From assembly GCA_014523625.1 (NCBI GenBank), contig JAATVP010000055.1, positions 1 to 16,016 on the forward strand: DNA of 16,016 nucleotides. Reading direction: 5' to 3'. This document shows, piece by piece, positions 1-6,165 of this stretch (positions are counted from its first letter, which is position 1; each line of letters starts with the position of its first letter). A program made the translations under genes and the position numbers. Below the pieces are notes generated by a model. It was not told the DNA's origin and did no database searches. It worked only from the letters and a program-made list of their open reading frames with translations. Source of the DNA: Nitrososphaerales archaeon TH5896. Lineage in GTDB: Archaea; Thermoproteota; Nitrososphaeria; Nitrososphaerales; Nitrososphaeraceae.

Positions 1-98
1 CAAGATAATAAGAGACATTCTGCCCATGCTTACATGATGAAGATTTCTGATTTCAGATCATTTTATATAATTAATTATGATTATGTAATGTACCAGAA

Positions 99-269
99 AT
101 GATCCAAAATTGGGATAGACTGGTACTAAAAGGAGTGCGTTCTAGTGACAACGATGACATGGGAAATATCATTGCAATCGAAAAGGATTCTCTTTTTTTG
201 ATGACGGGAAGGCATGTCTTTAAGATACCAAAGTCTAGGTGTTCCCGCAACAGAGGTATTAAGGCTTGA
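99..269 (+). CDS. Short PRC-barrel-like protein, possibly C-terminally truncated
   Basis: A 56-codon frame opens at ATG 99 and ends at TGA 267. It reads MIQNWDRLVLKGV, then SSDNDDMGNIIAIEKDS and a FKIPKS segment. The order 'W..L..K.V.S.D...MG.I..I' followed by a short strand pair resembles the PRC-barrel fold (small beta-barrel domains in RNA-processing and photosystem-associated proteins), which is common as short proteins in ammonia-oxidising archaea. AT-rich sequence at 61-80 could be its promoter. A PRC-barrel domain is usually about 70-80 residues, so this copy is short. After FKIPKS another frame continues as LGVPATEVLRLEL to a stop near 285, so a small frameshift may have cut the C-terminus. 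No partner gene is visible. The family call comes from pattern only. Confidence 0.4.
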   Translation: MIQNWDRLVLKGVRSSDNDDMGNIIAIEKDSLFLMTGRHVFKIPKSRCSRNRGIKA

Positions 270-405
270 GCTAACATAGACATAGAAAAATCGGTATCTA
301 TAGGATATTGGAAGAAGCGACTTTAATTATATCGGTACTCTAATTCATCATGAGCTCCTAGATGAGAATATATCTCAAGATAATGCGAACTTTCTTAAAC
401 GAGAT

Positions 406-639
406 TTATTTTCCTGCGATAGTTTGGTTTGGTTGTGCTAATCCTGCTTTCAGTATCCCCTTCAGCTTCATGTTTCTTGGACTCATCCTTAACTTATGGC
501 CGCAGCATGGACATGATAGACTTGGCCATTTCAGAAATACTTCACATATCTGACATCTTCTCTGTCCAGCAGCATACCGTCCTAACCGTGCAGATGGTTT
601 GTACGCTCTAAGGCGCTCGCAGATGCCCTTGCAGACCAT
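406..639 (-). CDS. Small zinc-ribbon protein, CPCCG family
   Basis: A 77-residue protein with cysteines at 3, 7, 29, 32, 43, 45 and 46. They form CKGIC, CQIC and CPCCG clusters, followed by the basic segment RMSPRNMKLK. The CxxC plus CPCC arrangement points to a zinc-binding ribbon; the basic tail suggests nucleic-acid contact. Short proteins with this pattern (CKGIC, a GRY segment, GQ.RCQ.CE, CPCCG, PRN) recur in ammonia-oxidising archaeal genomes, with no known function. ATG 639 is supported by a TATA-like stretch at 659-670 on this strand, about 27 bases upstream, which fits a leaderless transcript. The C-terminal 20 residues look less constrained. A transposase remnant lies directly upstream. 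Family membership is remembered, not searched. Confidence 0.75.
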   Translation of the reverse strand: MVCKGICERLRAYKPSARLGRYAAGQRRCQICEVFLKWPSLSCPCCGHKLRMSPRNMKLKGILKAGLAQPNQTIAGK

Positions 640-663
640 GTTTAGAACTGTCGGTAAAGGTAT

Positions 664-912
664 TTAGTATGTATTTAAAGTTTCATCAATAGATAGATAG
701 AACTAGCCGTCAATGCCACAGTGGATGTATGTTAAATCAACTTCCCATGCATGATTTGGTCTGTCAACCTTTTCGACGTTTTTGTACTTTGAGTAGTCAA
801 TAATTTGGTTTTGGATAAACTTCGGATTTTCCTGATGTATGAGTAGATTGTCAGGATAATTTCATTTGCATAATTTGTGGACGTCGCCGCTTGAAATGCT
901 TAATATTAAAAT
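664..912 (-). pseudogene. Remnant of a DDE (rve-type) transposase with in-frame stops
   Basis: On the minus strand one frame reads continuously from 912 down to a stop at 664-666. It passes ISSGDVHKLCK, a TGA at 862-864, then NYPDNLLIHQENPKF, KNVEKVDRPNHAWEVDLTYI and HCGIDG, a TAG at 703-705, and FYLSIDETLNTY. 'RPN.AWEVDLTYI....GW.YL' is the start of the retroviral-integrase-type catalytic core of IS3/IS481-like transposases, with the first catalytic Asp in WEVD. Both internal stops sit where Trp is plausible (KWNYPD and IDGWFYL), so each can be one point mutation from TGG. The remaining two catalytic residues of the DDE triad are missing. Further decayed transposase may extend to about 1006 in another frame (see the next entry). 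This is a dead insertion-sequence relic. Confidence 0.75.
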
Positions 913-1170
913 TTATTCAGCACTCAAGCCGGAGGAAATTTTTACGAGCAAAGAATTTTACTCCAATAATAGGTCTATGAAGAGCATAGTCAACAGTTTG
1001 CTGGGTGTGTTGTTATTGTAATGATACTAGTTTTGATTAGGTAAAGCTGAACGTCATGGTGTAACTATTCATTCAAGCTTATGTGGTCATCTAGGTCCGG
1101 CGAGTATCAAATATTATCAAATAGCTAAACAGAGGATCCATTCAAGCTATGAAGTGAATTCGGATATAGA
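913..1170. other. Gene-poor stretch, probably further insertion-sequence debris
   Basis: No intact gene is visible. On the minus strand one frame from about 1006 to 922 reads TVDYALHRPIIGVKFFARKN and then meets a stop. This looks protein-like but is out of frame with the transposase remnant, so it may be more of the same decayed element or a different relic. The ten-base words ATTCAAGCTT (from 1071) and ATTCAAGCTA (from 1139) form a near-identical direct repeat about 68 bases apart. I could not identify inverted terminal repeats or a target-site duplication. Confidence 0.3.
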
Positions 1171-1228
1171 ATGAAAATAAATAAATAAAAAAGAAAAAAA
1201 GATGAAGTCTCTAAAGTTAGACTTCATC
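1171..1228 (-). terminator. Hairpin plus T-tract terminator after the small CxxC gene
   Basis: GATGAAGTCT (1201-1210) and AGACTTCATC (1219-1228) are perfect ten-base inverted repeats around an eight-base loop. On the minus strand the hairpin is followed at once by a run of about 30 bases that is nearly all T with a few C and A (1171-1200). The stem overlaps the last codons of the upstream small gene. This is the layout of an intrinsic terminator; in archaea the T-tract alone may suffice. Confidence 0.75.
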
Positions 1229-1360
1229 CACGCTTACGAAATAACCGCTAGAGGTACTATGTGTTAATACTCTCTCATGGTCATATGCGTGCTTGATTGC
1301 TTCCTCTTCTTCGGAAAATCGCTCTCGTATCCCGCAAGGGAGACAAGTTACTTCATACAT
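1217..1360 (-). CDS. Small CxxC/HxxxH protein, probable zinc finger
   Basis: Starting at ATG 1360 this gives a 47-residue protein beginning MYEVTCLPCGIRERFSEEEE, then AIKHAYDHERV, then a short C-terminal strand. C-x2-C followed by H-x3-H about 17 residues later fits a compact C2H2-type zinc site; similar 'YEVTC..CG....F....EA..HA..HE' miniproteins are common in archaea. The frame also opens at ATG 1405, which would add 15 residues (MVFEYNIERCILRAH). I prefer 1360 because an ATAATATT box at about 1385-1392 lies some 28 bases upstream, as in leaderless archaeal genes, and because the conserved-looking part begins there. The stop codon lies inside the terminator hairpin. Function is unknown; a DNA- or RNA-binding role is inference. 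Confidence 0.6.
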   Translation of the reverse strand: MYEVTCLPCGIRERFSEEEEAIKHAYDHERVLTHSTSSGYFVSVDEV

Positions 1361-1854
1361 ATGTGCTCTTAAAATACACCTTTCAATATTATATTCGAAC
1401 ACCATGTATTTAAGTCCTACGTCCAGTCTCTGGCCAGAAATAATTCAAATGAGCCAATTGCCTATAACTAATAGGTACTTTAGTACGTATATAAAGGACG
1501 TGTATTTACTTGACGTTTTTATCATTATTATAAAATAATCTCCAGTTCTCCATCTGATTTGAATTATATATCTGTCATAATAGCACGTCTAATTTTCGTA
1601 GTATTGATAATTATTCTATTGATGTCAATCCTTTTTAAAATATTTCATAAAATTTATTCATTAGATCTTGTTTTGGAATGAACCAATATCATATTCTGAG
1701 ACTTTGTAGATAGGCAACTGGCCACTGTTTGTCTACCTGATTGGCCCTATCCTATCAAGTCAGAAGGTTAAATATTTGATGATCCTAACAGAAATTGAAG
1801 GTACGTTCTACTTTAAATCGTATTCTCACTTTTATATACAAGTAAATTCAATGC
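1361..1854. other. AT-rich intergenic region without a convincing gene
   Basis: This stretch is strongly AT-rich and broken by stops in all frames except for short accidental openings. The leftward small CxxC gene takes its promoter from the first 40 bases. I see no RNA gene, no transposon end and no long inverted repeat. The right end leads into the duplicated 22-bp element in front of the AbrB-like gene. Confidence 0.4.
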
Positions 1855-1917
1855 TGTCGACCGTACCGGCGGTATAACATTAATTTCTTCGAGCATGTCG
1901 ACCGTACTGATGGCATA
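1855..1917. repeat. Pair of 22-bp direct repeats upstream of the AbrB-like gene
   Basis: TGTCGACCGTAC occurs identically at 1855-1866 and 1896-1907. The similarity continues for ten more bases in each copy (to 1876 and 1917), with only four differences, all transitions. The copies start 41 bases apart, close to four helical turns. They are GC-richer than their surroundings and end about 40 and 80 bases before the AbrB-like start, upstream of its TATA box. The first copy contains the palindrome TACCG-G-CGGTA. Tandem binding sites for a regulator are the simplest reading. Confidence 0.5.
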
Positions 1918-1928
1918 TGTACGATAGA

Positions 1929-1937
1929 TAATATATA
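1929..1937 (+). promoter_or_regulatory. TATA box of the AbrB-like gene
   Basis: The stretch TAATATATA lies about 27 bases before ATG 1959, the spacing expected when archaeal transcription begins at or next to the start codon. No Shine-Dalgarno sequence is present, which agrees with a leaderless message. Confidence 0.5.
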
Positions 1938-1958
1938 GGATACATGTAATGCTCCAAT

Positions 1959-2183
1959 ATGACTTTGGTAAGTACAGTCAGTGTTGCAAAGGCTGGAACA
2001 AATTCACTACGGGCGACTCTACCACAAGGGATAGTTTCATATTTGAATCTAGAACCTGGGGACAGATTAGAATGGGTAATGAATTATGAGAATAATGAAA
2101 GGATAGTAATAGTTTCAAAGAAAAAAGTGGATCTAAAGAAACCACTAGATGAAGCTTTTCAATTTGAACATTTATCTGCATAA
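1959..2183 (+). CDS. AbrB/MazE/SpoVT-type DNA-binding protein
   Basis: A 74-residue protein that begins TLVSTVSVAKAGTNSLRATL and continues PQGIVSYLNLEPGDRLEWV. This matches the swapped-hairpin AbrB fold: an early strand, the 'S.R.T.P..I...L.L..GD.LEW' core and a closing strand (RIVIVSKKK). Such proteins bind DNA as dimers, acting as transition-state regulators or as antitoxins. No toxin gene lies next to it, so a stand-alone regulator is more likely. The C-terminal tail (about residues 58-74) is acidic and probably flexible. The TATA box at 1929 supports ATG 1959 and leaderless expression. The paired repeats at 1855-1917 are candidate autoregulatory sites, but this is inference. Confidence 0.8.
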   Translation: MTLVSTVSVAKAGTNSLRATLPQGIVSYLNLEPGDRLEWVMNYENNERIVIVSKKKVDLKKPLDEAFQFEHLSA

Positions 2184-2283
2184 TAGTAGTATAATGAATA
2201 GACAGACTATTAGATAACTATGTAATACTATTCGGTCGAATATTAATGTAAAGAATTAACTGAAAGACCAAAAATAGAAAAGG

Positions 2284-2290
2284 TTATATT
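2284..2290 (+). promoter_or_regulatory. TATA box of the cupredoxin-like gene
   Basis: TTATATT lies about 28 bases upstream of ATG 2315, with no Shine-Dalgarno motif in between. This fits an independent, leaderless transcript for the cupredoxin-like gene. Confidence 0.5.
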
Positions 2291-2314
2291 AGCCGCTCGT
2301 AAGAAACGTCCGAC

Positions 2315-3127
2315 ATGACGGCTAAATTAGCAAGCATTTTTTTGGTCATGTCGACAGTAACGGTGCTAATTGCACTTTTTTTAACACCTCTCAAAATAGT
2401 CGATAAGTCATTTGCCACAGTTCAAGATAATGTTAACGCGAGTACCGACCAATTTCAAAATTCTAGTGCAAAATCTATCTTTGAAACTCACAGGATGGTT
2501 CTTGGGAATAATATCAAGAATCTTGTCATTCTGATACCAAATGAGGGACATCATGGTTCACAAACGGACGAAGACCGATTCATAGACCAACCATTTATAC
2601 CTCAGAACCCAGCCCTAAATGAGGGAACAAACGTTATTTGGCTGAATGGTGACGTAGGTCATGAACATAACCTCGTAGTTACTAATAATTCAACAGGCGA
2701 GACAGTATATGAATCTGGTTCATTTCCAGAATTTGAAGTAAGAAGCCTTGTAGTTAATGAAACAGGTAACTATCACTATGCCGATACCGAGGATTACGAA
2801 GAAGGATTTGTAATGACTGGAAATCTAGAAGTGGTGGGTCAGACACAAACATTGTCTTCATCTACGTCCTCTTCAAGTAATACTCCAAGCTCGGCTGATA
2901 CTGTTGGAGTATTAATGGTCCCTACACAAGATATTCAAGCTTACACTACCGATCTTGAGAACAGAGGTTTCAATATTGATAGTACGTATAATTTCAAGGA
3001 CCTTAGAGGAGGTCAGAGTGGAACTGGTGACGAACAAACACTAATCGTATGGACTAGCGCTGGTATGGATTTGTCTAATATGGCAGCAAATCTACAAGAG
3101 TTCTCCTCAGGACTTCCGTATAGCTAG
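2315..3127 (+). CDS. Secreted cupredoxin-like protein with an extra C-terminal domain
   Basis: A 270-residue protein. Residues 7-25 are hydrophobic (signal peptide or membrane anchor). Residues 70-174 form a plastocyanin-like beta-sandwich: a strand, EGHHGSQTDEDRFI, GTNVIWLNGDVGHEHNLVV, then ETGNYHYADTEDYEEGFVMT and NLEVV. A Ser/Thr linker (180-193) leads to a C-terminal domain of about 75 residues (VGVLMVPTQDIQAY, RGFNIDSTYNF, DEQTLIVWTS). The usual type-1 copper site needs His, Cys, His and Met. His116/118 and Met167 are in plausible places, but the Cys position is occupied by Ala/Asp and the whole protein has no cysteine. It may bind metal through the GHEHN and GHHG histidines, or not at all. 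Cupredoxin-fold proteins are abundant in ammonia-oxidising archaea, where copper proteins carry electrons outside the membrane. The C-terminal domain is unfamiliar to me. Confidence 0.75.
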   Translation: MTAKLASIFLVMSTVTVLIALFLTPLKIVDKSFATVQDNVNASTDQFQNSSAKSIFETHRMVLGNNIKNLVILIPNEGHHGSQTDEDRFIDQPFIPQNPALNEGTNVIWLNGDVGHEHNLVVTNNSTGETVYESGSFPEFEVRSLVVNETGNYHYADTEDYEEGFVMTGNLEVVGQTQTLSSSTSSSSNTPSSADTVGVLMVPTQDIQAYTTDLENRGFNIDSTYNFKDLRGGQSGTGDEQTLIVWTSAGMDLSNMAANLQEFSSGLPYS

Positions 3128-3254
3128 CTTGCCAGTTTTGAATAAGGAGAAAAGATTGAATTGCTCAAAAACGGGATGACTATGATAGAACTACATTGGT
3201 AGTATTGGCTTCATTTTTTTCCTGATTGATGTTGATAAGGTACACTCTAGTGGT

Positions 3255-3590
3255 ATGACAAATACCAATATTACCAATGGCCCATCCGATTCATATAATA
3301 TAGTTACCCAATGGGGAACCAAAGGTAATGGGGAAGGACAGTTTAGCGGACTTAATGATGTGATAGTGACTACAGATAACAGTATTTTTGTCCCAGATTA
3401 TGAAAATCATAGGATTCAAAAGTTCCTACCTGATGGACAGTTTGTTTCAAAATGGGGCAGTGAAGGCACAGGTAATTCTCAATTCCTGCATCCTCACGGT
3501 CTGGATGTTGATGCAGAAGGGAACGTATATGTAACTGACGCTGAACTTCTTGATATTCAAAAGTTTACCATTGGTGAGACAAAAGATTAG
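3255..3590 (+). pseudogene. Truncated NHL-repeat (beta-propeller) protein
   Basis: The 111 residues hold about two NHL units: VTQWGTKGNGEGQFSGLNDV with FVPDYENHRIQKFLPDGQFV, and SKWGSEGTGNSQFLHPHGLD with VYVTDAELLDIQKF. NHL proteins build five- or six-bladed propellers and are usually over 250 residues, so this copy stops after two blades with FTIGETKD. The same frame is open upstream from about 3190 and encodes a hydrophobic stretch (IGSIGFIFFLIDVDKVHSSG), but it has no ATG, GTG or TTG there; a neighbouring frame has ATG-ACT-ATG just before. That looks like a signal peptide cut off by a small frameshift. A decayed gene is likelier than a functional short protein, though ATG 3255 could still start a 111-residue product. 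Confidence 0.6.
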
Positions 3591-3773
3591 TTAGACAAAT
3601 AAATTTGTATTAGAAATTACAATTTCCTTTCCCTTTACTTCCTCATGCTTCAACTTGCCCTGAGGTATCTCGTCAACACTTCCAACAACGATCATGCCAT
3701 TAGTATTTGACATGATATGGAAATTATGAAGCCATATTATACGAAGTTGCTCACCGTCAGAGATTAGCGCGGG
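3591..3773 (-). pseudogene. Orphan coding fragment
   Basis: The minus-strand frame is open from 3773 down to a TAA at 3591-3593, directly abutting the stop codon of the NHL fragment on the other strand. It reads SDGEQLRIIWLHNFHIM, NGMIVVGSVDEIPQGKLKHE, VKGKEIVISNTNLFV. The alternation of hydrophobic and charged residues looks like genuine protein, perhaps a small beta-barrel, but I cannot name the family. The first ATG is at 3713 (40 residues); the better-looking sequence upstream of it has no start and is closed by a TAG at 3774-3776. This suggests the C-terminal end of a gene whose 5' part is lost. Confidence 0.4.
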
Positions 3774-3881
3774 CTATCTAAGGAATACTTTAAAAGACCT
3801 GTATAATTGTGCTCGCATTAAGGTCCCCCTAGCACATACTGCTAGTCTGCGGAAACAATTTTGAAACCAATACCTTTTTTG

Positions 3882-4115
3882 CTAACCTCTAGATAGTATC
3901 CAATTGTCTGCAGCCACTCCAAGGCACACTCCTCCAATGACCCAAACGGGCATACTTGCCATTATAACTAAAGACAATAGGCTCTGTTCTTCGAATCCCA
4001 AATTAGGCTGGCTACCGTGGACAACAAATGCTATCACGAAAAAAATACCTCCGATCACTATAAGTTTAGTACCGATACTAACCTGCTTTTTAATCTCATA
4101 ACTTTCAGTAGTCAT
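3882..4115 (-). CDS. Small two-helix membrane protein
   Basis: A 77-residue protein with a polar N-terminus (TTESYEIKKQVS) and two predicted membrane helices: about residues 14-33 (IGTKLIVIGGIFFVIAFVV) and 45-69 (LLSLVIMASMPVWVIGGVCL). An outer or inner loop HGSQPNLGFEEQ separates them. ATG 4115 is supported by an AT-rich TATA-like box at 4140-4148 some 28 bases upstream, overlapping the stop codon of the preceding gene. The two genes are 29 bases apart on the same strand and may be co-expressed in part. I do not recognise the family. No catalytic motif is visible. Confidence 0.6.
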   Translation of the reverse strand: MTTESYEIKKQVSIGTKLIVIGGIFFVIAFVVHGSQPNLGFEEQSLLSLVIMASMPVWVIGGVCLGVAADNWILSRG

Positions 4116-4144
4116 TTTTGCCCTTCATAACCGATATGTATAAT

Positions 4145-4669
4145 TTATTGCGGATTTTGAATCGATTTAAATGCTTCTATTTCATATTTCAGTGAATCAG
4201 TTAGAAGATCTGTTGATGTTTCATTTAGTGCGGGGTTTCCTGTCTTGATAAAGTCACCGAACTGTTTATAACTGTCCCGTTCTGATTCCAAGCTCTTCGT
4301 ATATAATGAAATCCCGTCCTTAAATTTTTCTGGTACCTGTAGATTATTTGTATCATCAATCAGATTATTTATTTGTACTATGGTATCATTAGTTATCATC
4401 ATAATCGTAGTATCACTGTACTCATTATTTTCCCATTTTCCAACTTCCTGCTGATATGAATTTGTTAATGCACCTGACTTATTTGTCAATCCAATAAAGT
4501 TATTCATAAACTCGTTATCGGCGGTAGTTGTCGATTGCGCTGTAACATCTTCATTATATGACAGAATAACATAGAAAGATGAAATTGCTATAGACATGAT
4601 CACTACCCAATTCTTAATTTGATTTCTACTGATAGTACAAGTCATATATTGTGATATTTGAAGCGCCAT
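4145..4669 (-). CDS. Exported helical protein of unknown function
   Basis: From ATG 4669 this encodes 174 residues. A short cytoplasmic lead (MALQISQYMTCTISRNQIKN) precedes a hydrophobic segment (WVVIMSIAISSFYVILSY) and a likely signal-peptidase region near DVTAQS. The remaining 125 residues are predicted mostly helical (TNSYQQEVGKWENNEY, IVQINNLIDDTNNLQVPEKF, LYTKSLESERDSYKQF, DSLKYEIEAFKSIQNPQ), giving a small extracytoplasmic helical bundle. The frame extends to TTG 4699, but ATG 4669 (or ATG 4645) is a better start; a TTAAATAT box at about 4698-4706 implies transcription from about 4676. No cysteine is present for lipid attachment after the signal segment. Exported helical bundles of this kind are frequent in these archaea without known roles. 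Confidence 0.65.
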   Translation of the reverse strand: MALQISQYMTCTISRNQIKNWVVIMSIAISSFYVILSYNEDVTAQSTTTADNEFMNNFIGLTNKSGALTNSYQQEVGKWENNEYSDTTIMMITNDTIVQINNLIDDTNNLQVPEKFKDGISLYTKSLESERDSYKQFGDFIKTGNPALNETSTDLLTDSLKYEIEAFKSIQNPQ

Positions 4670-5240
4670 ACTTGTATCAACATGATTATAATTATTCAAT
4701 ATTTAAGTTTGTTGTACTTACATAGGGGTCTTGAAGGTAATGCCAAGTCTTTCTATGGGTTACCAAAGATCAAAATAATACTTAGAGGTCGTTAACTGAA
4801 GAATATTCTCCTCAGTAATTGCATCATTGTAATAAATCAAGTTTCCTTTTGAGGTTTAAGCTTATCCGTGATCCTAGTTAGTTACCCGAAATTATCGAGA
4901 ATAAAAATATTCCATAGTCATGTGGTAATGGTTCTGCAGTTTTGAATGATTCAGATGATATATTGTAATCGTCAGGGATAAGAAGCCATAATTACATATA
5001 CTAGCTTCTTCGTGATTCTTTTCGGTTTATAGTATTTCCCGATAACTAAATCATATAGTCGATTGTTATAGTAAGTTCTTCTTATAAAATGGAATTATAT
5101 AACCTAAATACAGCATTAGCATACAGAGGACAGTTACCACAGTGATTGAGAACCTGTACTGTCCCTTAAGCCGTAATAACTAAAAAGTAGACGGGTAGCC
5201 ATTAGTGATTACCTAGTGATGTGGAAAACATGAGACAAAG
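4670..5240. other. Intergenic region with one possible minus-strand gene relic
   Basis: No intact gene is visible in about 570 bases. On the minus strand, 4855 down to 4760 is open and reads NLIYYNDAITEENILQLTTS then KYYFDLW and stop, which looks like the C-terminus of a real protein. Upstream the frame closes at once, so it is at most a relic (a TTG at 4840 would give 26 residues). GGACAGT (about 5127) and ACTGTCC (about 5157) form a seven-base inverted repeat with a 23-base loop. Otherwise the region is AT-rich and featureless until the promoter at 5247. Confidence 0.3.
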
Positions 5241-5246
5241 AAATAT

Positions 5247-5254
5247 TTTATATA
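5247..5254 (+). promoter_or_regulatory. TATA box of the amphipathic-helix protein gene
   Basis: TTTATATA lies about 30 bases upstream of ATG 5281 in an AT-rich run. With no Shine-Dalgarno motif before the ATG, a leaderless transcript is likely. Confidence 0.55.
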
Positions 5255-5280
5255 AATGTTAACGTACTAGTAATATCGGA

Positions 5281-5829
5281 ATGACATACCCTAAAGGAAC
5301 GACAAGACCAAGTAGTGTGAGCGGAGCAAGCGACACGGCTAGCGCTTCGGATATGATTGATGAAGCAACAGAAGCAGAGGCAGAGGTTGAGGCCTCAAAC
5401 ACCTCAGAAGCCACCTCAGAAACAACTACAACAACAACAACGTCAACTGTTGATCCAAATATTCAACAAAAAATAGACTCAATAAAGAATGTCGCAAGTA
5501 CGATAAGAGATATTTCGGCAAGTATAAGGGATACCGTACGAGCTTTACGTGAGACCGGAGCGATTGATGAGTTGATTGCAGCTGTTCATGAAGCTACTAT
5601 TACCATGAGAGATACTACAATAGAGATAAGTAAGATATCTAAAGATCTCAAGGAGAGGGGAATGATCAAGGATACTGCCAAGACATTAGACGAAACCGTA
5701 GCTGCAGCAAATGAAGCAGCCGAATCATTCAGACAGACGGTGGAAGACATGAAAGAGGCAGCTCCTCAGACAGCTGAAGTCATAAAGAAAGCTAGAGAGC
5801 GTGTAAAGACTAAAAAAGATAATAGATAA
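5281..5829 (+). CDS. Low-complexity plus amphipathic-helix protein
   Basis: A 182-residue soluble protein with two parts. Residues 1-57 are disordered, rich in Ser, Ala, Glu and Thr, and include a Thr run encoded by ACA/ACT repeats. Residues 60-180 are almost wholly helical with regular 'I..I...I.D.I..LRE' spacing (IDSIKNVASTIRDISASIRD, DELIAAVHEATITMRDTTIE, LDETVAAANEAAESFRQTVE). It ends in a basic tail. There is no signal peptide, membrane segment or cysteine. The pattern fits a coiled coil or a surface-binding amphipathic helix, as in phasin-like or methyl-accepting-like helical proteins; sequence alone cannot decide. The TATA box at 5247 and the terminator at 5840 make it a single-gene transcript. 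It lies upstream of the patatin gene, separated by 336 bases. Confidence 0.7.
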   Translation: MTYPKGTTRPSSVSGASDTASASDMIDEATEAEAEVEASNTSEATSETTTTTTTSTVDPNIQQKIDSIKNVASTIRDISASIRDTVRALRETGAIDELIAAVHEATITMRDTTIEISKISKDLKERGMIKDTAKTLDETVAAANEAAESFRQTVEDMKEAAPQTAEVIKKARERVKTKKDNR

Positions 5830-5839
5830 AATTCCCGAA

Positions 5840-5885
5840 GCTAGATTTCGCAATGTTCAATTCTAGCGAATAATTTTTTTTATTT
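5840..5885 (+). terminator. Stem-loop plus T-tract after the helical protein gene
   Basis: GCTAGA (5840-5845) and TCTAGC (5862-5867) form a six-base stem around a 16-base loop, followed by an AT-rich tract with ten Ts in eleven bases (5874-5884). It begins ten bases after the stop codon, so it is well placed to end that transcript. Confidence 0.5.
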
Positions 5886-6165
5886 TGATCGTTTACGTCT
5901 GTTTCGGTGAATTCTTATCAACCGAATATATCCACGTCTGTGTATTGTATATTGTAGATTCGTTGTCCCTACATAAGTGAAACTAGATGTTGATAATGCT
6001 CCTCATTATGTGGCTAAGTCCCAGAGATTTTATTGACTTCGTTCAAATGACGAAGTGCACCTTACCTAATGAGCTCAGATGCTTCGCGTCTACTGCATTA
6101 TCACAAGATTTTTTACCTTAGCTCTTCTAACTTCTTAATGGCAGACTTGCGACTTGAATAAGAAA
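5886..6165. other. Intergenic region before the patatin gene
   Basis: No gene is visible here. ACTTCG (6036-6041) and CGAAGT (6051-6056) form a small hairpin with a nine-base loop. The two minus-strand frames that cross the patatin start lack protein-like character. A clear TATA box for the patatin gene is not evident; the T-rich sequence at 6108-6138 is the only weak candidate. Confidence 0.35.

Noticed and set aside
1..102. Open frame entering from the window edge and ending at 102
   Set aside because: The last 15 residues are coded by an AT-rich, promoter-like stretch and there is no motif; it could be the tail of an upstream gene but cannot be supported.
71..283. 70-residue open frame on the minus strand
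   Set aside because: It lies antisense to the PRC-barrel-like frame, which has a better composition and a plausible family pattern.
362..611. Two plus-strand open frames of 63 and 60 residues
   Set aside because: Both are antisense to the cysteine-rich zinc-ribbon gene, whose motif is unmistakable; their hydrophobic content mirrors that gene.
1293..1538. 81-residue plus-strand frame
   Set aside because: Antisense to the small CxxC gene and running into AT-rich noise; no motif.
1978..2181. 67-residue minus-strand frame
   Set aside because: Full antisense shadow of the AbrB-like gene.
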